Source of the DNA: Hofstenia miamia
Lineage: Eukaryota; Xenacoelomorpha; Acoela
Assembly (NCBI GenBank): GCA_004352715.1
Contig: SCFE01000001.1
Coordinates: 3,720,716 to 3,784,715 of the forward strand
Direction of reading: 5' to 3'
Length of the DNA stretch: 64,000 bases
Each line of letters starts with the position of its first letter. Within the stretch, counting starts at the first letter, position 1. Under the pieces are notes generated by a model. The model had not been told where the DNA came from and did not search any database. It was given only the letters and a program-made list of their open reading frames with translations. Shown here piece by piece: positions 1 to 11,236 of the stretch. A program made the position numbers and the translations under genes.

Positions 1-2426
1 AGTAAAATTAATTTATTAGAATTTATGCATTGAAACAATGCACCACTACATTATATTTAGCTTCTTCATCAATAAATAATAACCAAAACCCAAATGAATA
101 ACAATCATGGCATAATATTGAAACAAATATAAGCTATACCTAACAGAAAATTTCAAAAAGGTTTAAGCAAAAATTAATTTTCCCGTTCTCTAGAAATGGT
201 GGTTTTTATTATAATAATTTAAACTCAAGGTTACGAGAGACAATGCGTTGCAGTCGCAGCGGAAGCTTTCGAAGTCAAACATAAGCTAAGAAATAATTTG
301 CACAGGTTTTCAAAATTCGAAGTTACTTTGATTTAGAATATAATCAATACAAACCATTCCAAAAGGCATCTGCCTGAGAACGTTCTCTATTACTTAGATT
401 CACTTGCAATATCATTTATCAGAAATGTTAATGTAATGAAAATTGGAACCCTTTTTAACAAATATAAAATCCTTAAAAATATTCGGTACTATTATTAGAT
501 TCGAAATACATTTTCTAATTTCTTCTCAATGTAAAATATATTAGAAAATGTAAAAATGAAGAAATAGTATAATTTCGAGACTAATCAAATGTTGCCGCTG
601 TACAGGCATAACAAAATGTATAGCATATATTGTTTATTAGTGGCATAACGAAAAATCTTACTAATAACAAACATTCCGCCTCATATATATTAGCAATAAC
701 AATTACCAGTCGGTAAACAGTATTTACAAGCAATGTATTAAAATTGGGTTCCCATAGAATGTTAAAATATTCAGTGAAACGCATAGCTTCAAAATATATC
801 CAGTTACTTTCTGAAAATTGAAAGTATTTGGTAACAAAATAATTAATTAAAGTCTCACTAACTCAAGTTTGTTCACGGTGATGTAAAAATTGGTTGGAAG
901 TATGACGTTTAGAATAATACAATACAACTGAAAACTTCAAAGAATTTAAATTTTCAAAGCTTGTATGCTATAGAAAACTGAAAATTAAGTTAATAACATG
1001 TTTTCCAAAAGTAAAAAGAAATTTTCACATAATTAAGTTTTCCCATATTTGTTGACATATATATATGCTGCGGACGAAATAGTATTTTATTCAAATAGTC
1101 TTTGTACTAAATGTAATAAATTGATTATCTTAAATCAATAGTTATTGCTTTATTTGCGTAATAAAAAATTATAACTCAGTCTGTATTCAAGATTTTCATT
1201 GTAAAGATGCGCAAAATAAATGTCGTAAATTACTTTACAACTTAGGGTACGGAATTGTATAGATTAATATTTCCCTTCCCCTAAGCTATAAAAACCAAAA
1301 TTCTGAATTAGCCAATTTGTGTCTAAGGAGAATCAAAATAAACAATCACAATATTAATTCAAAACATATAAAAAATAAAATTTATATGAGCAACAACTTA
1401 GCAACGATAGTTTTGAAAGTAATAATAGATATTTGGTCTGGCCAAGAGCGATCTATATATAAGTCCATTCAGCCTCAAGTTTGTCTATTAATATTTAGAT
1501 GGATAGCAATGTATATAAATTGCATTTTCTTCTTTTGTGTTTTTCTTGCTATTTGTCTGTGTCAGCGTTTGCCTGAAAAGAGCAATCTGATATCCAATCT
1601 AGCCGCATGCTAATTAACAAACCTGAAGTTGAATGTTCGCCTGGATTGTCTTATACATAAATCGCTCTGAGATTAGCTTAAGTTAAATAGGATTACGTCT
1701 AGTTTTATTTATTTAAGTCAAAATAACTTTTTAGTATTGCTGGGGTAAATTTATGCTGAATAAGGCAGGCTTAGTCTAAATCATGCTTATAATAAGAAAT
1801 GGGTGTCACGACCTAAACTATTTTCACTATTTTCATGTTTGTTTAATATTAATTATGATATATATATATTTCAACATATAATCGATCTATCAAAAGTGTT
1901 TTAACTACGTTGAACTATCACGCCCAAACCCAATCCAACAAATAAAATTATGTTTAACTGTTTACACACGACACAACCCCCCCCCCCAATTATGCAAAAT
2001 AGTTATCATAATAATTGGTTGATGCTAAGCGCTTCCAGCCCCTCCTGTCACTTATCTTCTTGGCCATAAATAGGTGGCACCAAAACCAAATATTATCAAA
2101 GGGTTTGCGATCAATAAAGTTTGAAAACTGCTGATCTAAATAACAGGATTGACTTCTATTTAATTTTCATCTTTACTCTGCTTTATTGGATCGCCAGCAG
2201 TAAAGTTCGTTTAACAATCAATAAAGTTATTTGCTCAGTTGATTATTTGATTTAGAAGGAAATCCTCATCTGGTAATGGCTCCCTTTGCTATTTCCAATC
2301 TACTCTCTAATACTATTTCCTGCAAACAGAATTAAATCCCGCTAGAGGCGCACTTGAATATGTGATAATATCAATGTAATAAGCTTCGACTTCTAAAAAA
2401 ATAGGAGAAATTCCGATAAACCATGC
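1..2426. other. No gene recognised
   Basis: AT-rich, stop-rich sequence on both strands. The only local oddity is an 11-C run at about 1977-1987. A short open frame at 1317-1613 has no domain or family signature and is probably chance. Confidence 0.6.
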
Positions 2427-2434
2427 AAATGTTT
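2427..2434. repeat. 8-bp target-site duplication of the P element, left copy
   Basis: AAATGTTT, identical to 5837-5844 directly outside the right inverted repeat. The two copies fix the element's boundaries exactly. Confidence 0.9.
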
Positions 2435-2495
2435 CAAGGTGATACATAATAACAGGCCTGGAAGCCGTGCGACTGGGGCTTCAGACTGGGGGCGG
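2435..2495 (+). repeat. P element left terminal inverted repeat
   Basis: 61 bp, complementary to 5776-5836 with three mismatches. It contains the GC-rich block CTGGAAGCCGTGCGACT, which contrasts with the AT-rich surroundings and is probably bound by the transposase or needed for end pairing (inference). Confidence 0.9.
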
Positions 2496-2851
2496 GATTT
2501 TGAAGCATACGAAAATTAAAATAGAGGTTTACATTTAGTACTGATAGTAGTTTGTTTCTCGCAAGAAGGAATATAACACAGTTTCAGATGATTCACATGT
2601 ATCATAAGCTTAAAATTCAAATTTATGCTAAAATCAGAACTGAGCTACGTTTTAGTTTGTTAGGAAATATACTTCAATAAGTTTAGCTCCTTTTAACAAT
2701 TTCTTCACATAAAAATAAAATTAAAATTACGGTCAGTAAAATTTATTACTCAAAGAAAACGTTATTTTAACGCACACACTTTTATTACCCTCGGATTCTT
2801 AAAAGCCTCCTTTATATTAGTGTTCAGAATTTATTAGAGCTATTTTTAATT

Positions 2852-5333
2852 ATGGTAAAGAAGTGTTGTGTAACTGGCTGCAGGGGAAATTATGATGCAG
2901 AAAATAAAGTCAGAGTGTTTCGACTGCCATCAGAAAAAAATGAGCGTGAAAGGTGGATGAAAGCTGTACCAAGAGACAATATACCAGATAGGCGCGATAC
3001 AGTAATTTGTGAACGTCATTTCCCAGAAAATTTCGAGACTGTAGTTGTTCATGGAAAAGAAAGACCTAAGCATCCACCCAGTATTTTTAATTGTGTTCCT
3101 CAGAGTATGGTTCCTACACGGCCATCCAAACCAAGAGAAACATTTAAATCAACAAGTGATGCTCGAAACCCAGATGTGGATGAGATGGAAATTTTTATTG
3201 AAAAAGATAAGTTGGACTTTACCACCTTGATTGATAACGTAAATGATCAGACGTTTGTTTGCGGAGTAACATCATATGTTATTGACAATACCCTTTATGT
3301 CCAATCAAACAATTTCTTTTCAGACAGCATTCCTATGTTTTTAATTAAAATACACAGTGATTTGTCTTTTGAATGTTTTCATGCTGGAGTACGTACTCAT
3401 ATTGATTCACTTTCCAGAAACCGTATTACAGTATTGAAGCGATGGTCTCAACTTGAAGAAGCGATAAAGTTTTTGAATTCCAATGTGTCGCTGGATGTTA
3501 AAAAGAGAATTATTAAAGAACAGTTGCAAATTATGTCTGCATATAAAGTTGGTGTTAAAGTATATACTCCTGAAACAATCACCAGAGCTTTTAATTACTT
3601 TGTTACATCTCGCTCATTATATAATCAGTTGAGAGCTCATTACCAATTACCAAGTGTTAAAGTTTTAAGCAATATAACATCAAGAGTAAAAAAAGTTAGT
3701 GACCTTGATTTTTTAAAGTATGTTTTTGAGAATGTTCCTGAACATCAAAGACTCTGTAACATCCTTGTTGATGAAGTTTACACTAAACCAAGTATGCAGT
3801 ATCATGCAGGGACAGTTTTTGGTAATGCTGAAAATCATCCAGGTCTCATTGCAACTACTGTTTTAGGAGTGATGATTAAGTGTTTACTTGGTGGCCCAGC
3901 TTTTCTATGTCGAATGATTCCAGTGACAAAGTTGGATTCCCAGTTTTTGTTTGATCAAGTTAATTTTGTTCAACAGAGTATAGCAAAAATTAATGGAACT
4001 GTTGTCTTCATTATATGCGACAATATTCGGATAAACCAAGCCTTTTTCAAGTTGTATGAAACACAGCCTGATAAACCATGGTTAACTGTTAATGGTGTGT
4101 ATCTTTTGTTTGACTATGTTCATCTTATGAAGTCAATTAGAAATAATTGGATTACGGAACCAACTAAGGAACTTGAGTTCGAACATGATGGGAAAATTCT
4201 TACAGCCAAATGGAGTGTGCTAGAAGAAATTTACAATGTAGAGAAGAATGGTATCATCAAGTTATCAAATTTAACATCTGTTGCTGTATATCCAAAGCCT
4301 GTGGAGAGGCAGAAAGTTTCAATTTGTTTAAAAGTTTTTTTCAGACCAAACAATATCTGCCCTTGAGACCCATCCTTCTGTAAACAAGACTGATAATGCT
4401 GACACTGTTATATTTCTTAAACAAGTTTTGAATTTTTGGAAAATTATTAGCGTGAAAAATCCTGTAACAGCAATAAGGCAAAGAGATGAAATGAGAAGTA
4501 TTATACATGTGCATTGTGATTCACAAGTTAAATTTTTGGAACAGTTCGTTGTGATGGCATCTAAAATGAAAAATCGACACGGTAAAAGGCGTAAAGCATT
4601 GACTAAAGACACTTGTAATGCCATTGTTCACACATGCTCAGGTTTAATTGATTTATCAAAGTATCTGCTAGAGACAACACATCAATATGTCGCACTTTGT
4701 GAATTTACCACAGATTATTTGGAGGAATCATTTGACAAATTGAGGCAGGGTTTTGGAGGAACTTACTTTTTAACCTCTCAAAACGTCTTAGAAAAGTCCA
4801 GTATTGAAAAGTCGAAACTTCTGCTCTCTCTAACCGTAAATATTGAGTCCTTTTTTGAAAAGGAAGGATATTCCTGTGAAAAATGTGACTTTCTGGTTCG
4901 AGAAAATGACAGTAATGTATTCGATAATCTCGAGCTGGAAGAAAGCGTACCAGATGAAACAAAAATGGCTTTGGTGTACATTGCTGGCTATATAACAAGA
5001 TATGGTTGTATTGATGATGATAGTCAGTGTTATTATCTCAAGTATGGTGGTTATTTGAAAAATATTAATCGAGGTGGACTAAATATTCCTTATGATAGTG
5101 CGTGCCAATGGGTAATTTTTTGTTTCATCATGTTTATGTTTGTCAAAGATGAAGTTTGTCGAAAATCGCTGTGCAACTTGTTTATGCTAGTATCTGAAAT
5201 GCACAACTTCAATATGTCGAAACAGCATGGCATCATTTTGTCAAACATTTTATTTAAAAAATTTGTTGAGTTTTCAACTCCTCGGATGTATAAAGAGCCT
5301 GCGTTGAAAGTTCTTAAACTTTCTAGTAAATAA
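2852..5333 (+). pseudogene. THAP-domain P-element transposase, one frameshift
   Basis: Cut-and-paste transposase acting in the nucleus on the element's own ends. The N-terminus is a THAP zinc finger: C5/C6, C10, then W35, C53-x2-H56 and a P-S-I-F box near residues 75-79. The RNase H-like core follows, with D307 in LVDEVY and D390 in ICDN. Next is VHLMKSIRNN, where the GTP-binding insertion of this family begins. Frame 1 stops at 4366, and the protein resumes in another frame with an open stretch marked from 4428. That part holds DYLEESFDKLRQ, whose first E (codon 4722-4724) is the likely third catalytic residue, and ends at 5333. The break is one extra T in the T7 run at 4335-4341. With six Ts the frame reads through into the second part, giving about 830 residues, comparable to P/THAP9 transposases. 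The ATG at 2852 was chosen because it sits just before the first zinc-finger cysteine. No stop codon other than the frameshift was seen. Confidence 0.92.
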
Positions 5334-5775
5334 TTATTGTATGTTAATCAGGGTGTTAATCCAGTTGTTTTTTCTAATCTTTTCATAATTTCAAGTTTGT
5401 TTTGTTTTCTTGATACTTTCTTTTTGTTTGGTGAAATTTTGATTTTTTGTACTTTTGGCTTATTCTTGGTTCCAGCTGGGATGCATCACAGCAGGTTCTG
5501 TTGCATAAAACAGTTTTGAACAAAGTTGATTTTTGTGGATGTCTCAATATTTTCAGAATTTTAGTCTTAGTAATCTTGATATGTTTTGATTGCCTGTACA
5601 ACAAGAACACCCTGATAATTTGCTTCACGTGTGAATTAGTTTGTTATTTATAATATTTGATTTTGACAGGGTTAATAATTTTAACAGCAGTCATAAAAAT
5701 AATAAATGTTAACCCTTGATCATGATATTTGCAATTTTATTTGTCTCTATTTTAAGTATAACCATGGATTTTACT

Positions 5776-5836
5776 CCGCCCCCAGTCTGAAGCCACAGTC
5801 GCACGGCTTCCAGGCCTGTAATTATGTATCGCCTTG
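5776..5836 (-). repeat. P element right terminal inverted repeat
   Basis: Reverse complement of 2435-2495 with three mismatches. It ends in CCTTG and is followed at once by the second copy of the 8-bp target duplication. Confidence 0.9.
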
Positions 5837-6045
5837 AAATGTTTCCATTTTGTTTGAAATCTATCAATAACTCAATTTGACCAATTGAATATTAATCCAA
5901 AGTTAAAGATTTATTGCAAAGTTGACACATTTTTTTTCCAAATACGTAATTTTGCGTAATATTAGCGGAATATATATCCTTTAAAAACACTAAGACATTC
6001 GATCTTTTTAGAAGAGCTTAACCTCAACCCCAGTTTTACGATGCA

Positions 6046-7466
6046 CAGTGGCGTACAGACGGGGAGACCAGGGGAGCAAGGCCCCGCTCGAGATATAATG
6101 GCCACCCCGCTGCCCCCTAACTAAAAAATTGGTCGAATGAATTTTGATTTTCATAGCAATTGACTCTGAATCAATTATATTCATTTAATATATCCGAGGT
6201 CGTTGAAGGAATTTAGTGATTGACATGTTGTTCATTCTTATAACCTAGGGTAGGGCCGTATCGGGCATGAACAAAGGCTTACAGGTACGGGTTTCTCTAG
6301 TACAGGCACGGTTCCGGTATACGGGCTCTAAATTGAGCATGATTGCTTGTCGTTGTTTGAAGATGCTAATTTTTAAATCCATTTGTTTGAATTACATTAA
6401 ACCTATTACGTAATAGGAATTTTCTATCTATTCTATACTTCGATTTATGAAGATGCATTTCATGAAAGACTAAACTTCATGTAGATTTCCAGCAGAAATT
6501 ACAAAATAGCACATAAAATATTACACTAAACCCTCAATAAGATTGACCTTTTTCGATACTGTGTTGATAAAATTAGCGTACTTATGTACATTATTTTTTA
6601 ATTACAAATCGTTATTTGTGAACTTCAGAAGATGTTCCATATTGTTTAAATTAATCTACAGTACCTATTTGAAAGGTCTTGCAAACAGGGTGGTATCCTC
6701 ATGTGATAATCAGAACTTCGCTTCCAGGTAAAAGATTAAGTCAGTAGACCAATGACGTGGCCATGGGAAGACTTGTCCCTCTTTCCCGTCGACACACAAC
6801 AGATATGAATTCTTTAAATTAAATGTAAAAAAATACACCATAACGACAGATACACATGGGAATTAAAATATTTCTATAGTAAATCCCTCCAAGATAACTT
6901 CACAACGATGTGGTAAGTTTTCCCCCTGCTCTCAAGATTTCATCAATTCTTATTTATTGAAACTCTGTCTTGATTTTTTCTCTCAAAACTTCAATGACTG
7001 GGGTTTAAACTGATGATAAACACTTTCTTTAAAAATGTCCCAAAATTAATAGTCAACATATAAAAATCTAGAGAACCTGAAGTAAAAAAAGTCCAAATTC
7101 ACGTCATGAACATTATTTGAAAACAATTATGAAAGGGAGGTGGAACACCATCATTTTGAAAAATTGTTTTTGATATCATTTTAATTGCATGAAGTTGTTG
7201 TATGATATGTAGTTAAGCTGGGGCTCCATTTGTTTTTTGTGCTGAACTGTGTCAGTTGGGCATATCAAATTTCTCATGCAGCTATGGCGAAAAGCATCCA
7301 TCCGCAAAGCAGAGATCCAATCAAAAAATATTGATGAAGTTTGCCTTCCATTGTGAAGTTATTTTAGAGTAGAATGGTTCACATATTCAGTATTTACTGT
7401 AGAAATATGATAATACCAATGTTTTTTAGTCTTTATGTTGTATTTTGTTTCTCTCAAATTGAAAAA

Positions 7467-7499
<33 letters not shown>

Positions 7500-7566
7500 A
7501 AATTTCAACTGGGCCCCACCTCAGATATTTTGGCCCTCCTAATTCAATATTGCTGGTACGCCACTG
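6046..7566. mobile_element. hAT-type DNA transposon, non-autonomous (1521 bp)
   Basis: The left end CAGTGGCGTACAGAC and the right end (reverse complement CAGTGGCGTACCAGC) form short inverted repeats of the kind common in hAT elements. G/C-rich subterminal blocks follow on each side. A perfect 8-bp duplication ACGATGCA lies outside both ends (6038-6045 and 7567-7574), the size typical of hAT. The interior is AT-rich, has a (TA)n tract at 7469-7494, and shows no recognisable transposase. It is therefore a deleted or non-autonomous copy. Orientation cannot be assigned. Confidence 0.85.
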
Positions 7567-7574
7567 ACGATGCA

Positions 7575-8361
7575 TAATAAAATAAAAATTACAGCAAATA
7601 TAAATATCCTTACAGTACAAGAGGTTTTGGCATGAGGTTTGTTAACGTAGTTATATTTCTACAAATTTTGTACGGAGATTTCTGAAGCTCTTGAAATATT
7701 TAAACACCGCGAATATTGATAGAAAAATTTTTATGCAGCGGCATTGGGCGGAAGTGTTCGGATCAAGAAATTCACACGCAATTATTATTCACAGTAATTT
7801 TTTATCGTGATGATGGGGATATGACTCTACATGTAGATCAATCAACAATTTCCTGGTTAGGAAAAAGCTCACTGTGCTTAGCAGATCAAATTTCCAGAAA
7901 CCTTTGTGCAATATTTTAATGTCCATGAGTATCTTAACATCAATCAATGAGCTTGATGATACCGATTTACAAAATCCACCAAATAGAAATGTCCTGTAAG
8001 AAATTGTAATATTTCCTGACAATTCCTTAAATGGCAAATAGAGTAAAAATATTGAATGAAAATTCTTCATTGCATAAAAAATAATTGTAATTTTCAAAAA
8101 GCGATTTCCAATTTTAGGCATTTTATTTATTTAGTAGACTGAGTATTGGATTATTTGATGCATGCGAATGTATTTGATTTATTTGGGGCACACTTTACAA
8201 GATTAAATACATCCGTATTAAATTATCATCAGAAATTGCAAACTTTGATGCAATTAATCATTGCGACTGTTGGTCATTTTGGATTAAAAAAATCAAACTA
8301 CCAGGCGGAAGAGTTAATTTGTTCTTTACATTTCTACTAAATAATACTATTTTTTACAACG
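7575..8361. other. No gene recognised
   Basis: Spacer between the hAT element and the fold-back element. Open frames at 7716-7919 and 7789-8121 overlap on opposite strands and show no motif; I take them as chance. Confidence 0.5.
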
Positions 8362-8369
8362 TAGTAATA

Positions 8370-8950
8370 TGAGGGTACCAGGTGGCCAATTCAATTCCGT
8401 TTTTTATTTTTCATTTTGATCATTTGGAAAGATTAAATGAAATTGAAATTGAAAAACGGAAATGAACATTTTTTTTTCGAAAAATGAAAAATGAAAAACG
8501 AAAATGAAAAATGAAACATTTCAATTTCGTTTTTCGTTTTTAATTTTCGTTTCGGTTGTTATCATTCTTATATAATTGCTATCCCATTGATTGTAATTGA
8601 AAGAAATTAATGTCCATATTAGGTAAACAACCACTCTTTGTATTGAGAGAAGCTATAGTAGTTCAAAAACAACAACATAGCAATTACATAAGAATGATAA
8701 AAACTAAAACGAAAATTAAAAAACGAAAAACGGAATTGAAATGTTTCATTATTTGGTTTTCATTTTTCATTTTTCAATTTTTGTTTTTCTTTTGAAAAAT
8801 TGTTAAAATGGAAATTGGCAAAATGAAATTTAAGAAGCGAAAATGAAAAATGTTTATTTCCGTTTTTCAATTTCAATTTTTATTTAATCTTTCCAAATGA
8901 TCAAAATGAAAAATAAAAAACGGAATTGAATTGGCCACCTGGTACCTGCA
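8370..8950. mobile_element. Fold-back / long-inverted-repeat element (about 580 bp)
   Basis: The left arm (8370-8582) and right arm (8677-8950) are long imperfect inverted copies joined by a loop of about 95 bp. Outer ends read TGAGGGTACCAGGTGGCC and, in reverse complement, TGCAGGTACCAGGTGGCC. The arms are built from short A/T-rich iterations such as GAAAAATGAAAAACG, so they drift in register. A possible imperfect 8-bp duplication lies outside (TAGTAATA at 8362-8369, TAGTATTA at 8951-8958). No coding capacity is seen. It is probably a fold-back MITE mobilised by an unknown transposase. Confidence 0.7.
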
Positions 8951-8958
8951 TAGTATTA

Positions 8959-10236
8959 TAATAAACCACTGTTTCTTATATTTGCTTTTGTAGATAGGGC
9001 TTGGTATCCAGGTATGGAGTAAATGGGAATTCACAAGGATTCTGATGGGACATCCAGACCCATGAGATTTACTGGGCTTCAAGGACAATGTCGTTTTAAT
9101 TTCAATGACAAAATTGATATTGTTTGATTGATATTTAACATAAAAATCTAAACCTTTGAAGAGGAACAAATTATAAATCACTTTCAAGCACTTTTTGAAA
9201 TAGACTTAAATTTCTATATTATTTGAAATTGGGATGTTTGTTTGAGAAAAAATTAATAGTAAATTCAAGTTTATTTGTTTGTCATCATGGATATAAATAC
9301 CGAGAGTGCTAATATTTACATTACAACAGAAATATAGTATTTCATCAACTGATATACACCACAAATTAAGGGCAGGCTTGGGAACGGGGAATATGTGTAA
9401 TCTGCGACACATACAAAGGACAGCAGACGAATTCTGGAATTGTGGAAAAGTAACTTTCAGGAGGAAAAACTCCAGGAAATGTAAGAACATCACGTGGTTT
9501 AGATAATGTTGATGCACTAACAACAATTTCTGAAAAAATACTTTTCACGACTCATTACTAGTATTTATTGAGAAGAGCGTTTTTTGGTTAACAAATTGTT
9601 TATAAATTCAAATTGAAAATAAAACGACATTTTCATTGAAACCCTCTATGTTATCCAGGGAATTCTCAGAATTTTATCAACAATTTCTGGAAACTTTGTT
9701 CAAAATAGAAATTTTTGTATTTCATGGGGGAATGATTAAATCCAATTGGAATGGATTGGACAGGAATAAAATATTTTTTTTTCAGAGCTGTAGAATCCAC
9801 TCCAATATTAACCTAATTACTATTGATTTTAATAAAATTATCATATCATTAACTTAGATTGAATTATCGATTTTGCCATTCAAATTAAAAGCTTCAAATT
9901 TTATGAACATTGACATAATGATGAATTACTTCTCATAACTTATCATAGTTCCCACAGGGATTATTATCTTAAATTGTAATAACCTATTTGAAATAATAGT
10001 GATTTTTCAGTGTTAATATCAGAACAAAAATAAAAACATGGGGAATGTTCCAAAATCAATCAAAATATAATATTCTTTTAAAAATTTAAAAAAATTTATC
10101 TTCATGCAGTTACATTTTTTGTTGGGAAAACTTAACTTTTTAAGAAATTGTTTATATTTTATCATAGAGATAAGAAATTACGATCATAGAGAGAGAAAAA
10201 TTACGATTTAGATGCAATTTTATATATATATATATA
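8959..10236. other. No gene recognised
   Basis: AT-rich spacer up to the first assembly gap. A GC-richer patch near 9000-9070 and another near 9370-9500 could be old repeat remnants, but no family could be named. Confidence 0.5.
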
Positions 10237-11236
10237 NNNNNNNNNNNNNNNNNNNNNNNNNNNNNNNNNNNNNNNNNNNNNNNNNNNNNNNNNNNNNNNN
10301 NNNNNNNNNNNNNNNNNNNNNNNNNNNNNNNNNNNNNNNNNNNNNNNNNNNNNNNNNNNNNNNNNNNNNNNNNNNNNNNNNNNNNNNNNNNNNNNNNNNN
10401 NNNNNNNNNNNNNNNNNNNNNNNNNNNNNNNNNNNNNNNNNNNNNNNNNNNNNNNNNNNNNNNNNNNNNNNNNNNNNNNNNNNNNNNNNNNNNNNNNNNN
10501 NNNNNNNNNNNNNNNNNNNNNNNNNNNNNNNNNNNNNNNNNNNNNNNNNNNNNNNNNNNNNNNNNNNNNNNNNNNNNNNNNNNNNNNNNNNNNNNNNNNN
10601 NNNNNNNNNNNNNNNNNNNNNNNNNNNNNNNNNNNNNNNNNNNNNNNNNNNNNNNNNNNNNNNNNNNNNNNNNNNNNNNNNNNNNNNNNNNNNNNNNNNN
10701 NNNNNNNNNNNNNNNNNNNNNNNNNNNNNNNNNNNNNNNNNNNNNNNNNNNNNNNNNNNNNNNNNNNNNNNNNNNNNNNNNNNNNNNNNNNNNNNNNNNN
10801 NNNNNNNNNNNNNNNNNNNNNNNNNNNNNNNNNNNNNNNNNNNNNNNNNNNNNNNNNNNNNNNNNNNNNNNNNNNNNNNNNNNNNNNNNNNNNNNNNNNN
10901 NNNNNNNNNNNNNNNNNNNNNNNNNNNNNNNNNNNNNNNNNNNNNNNNNNNNNNNNNNNNNNNNNNNNNNNNNNNNNNNNNNNNNNNNNNNNNNNNNNNN
11001 NNNNNNNNNNNNNNNNNNNNNNNNNNNNNNNNNNNNNNNNNNNNNNNNNNNNNNNNNNNNNNNNNNNNNNNNNNNNNNNNNNNNNNNNNNNNNNNNNNNN
11101 NNNNNNNNNNNNNNNNNNNNNNNNNNNNNNNNNNNNNNNNNNNNNNNNNNNNNNNNNNNNNNNNNNNNNNNNNNNNNNNNNNNNNNNNNNNNNNNNNNNN
11201 NNNNNNNNNNNNNNNNNNNNNNNNNNNNNNNNNNNN
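10237..11236. other. Assembly gap, 1000 N
   Basis: Exactly 1000 unknown bases, entered on the left through a (TA)n tract (10221-10236). The round length suggests a placeholder of unknown true size. Open frames running through the gap are meaningless. Confidence 0.98.

Larger units (their letters stand above)
2435..5836 (+). mobile_element. P-superfamily DNA transposon, near-complete (3402 bp)
   Basis: The ends are 61-bp inverted repeats (2435-2495 and 5776-5836) that differ at three positions and start with CAAGG. The element is flanked by a perfect 8-bp direct repeat AAATGTTT at 2427-2434 and 5837-5844. An 8-bp duplication, termini beginning CA and an internal THAP-domain transposase are all hallmarks of the P superfamily (Drosophila P, vertebrate THAP9-related). 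About 356 bp of non-coding sequence precede the transposase and about 440 bp follow it. Both ends are well preserved, which suggests a fairly recent insertion. The copy would be autonomous apart from one frameshift in its gene. Confidence 0.93.

Noticed and set aside
1317-1613. 98-codon frame as a small secreted or membrane protein
   Set aside because: There is a hydrophobic stretch near the C-terminus, but no family resemblance. Frames of this length are common by chance.
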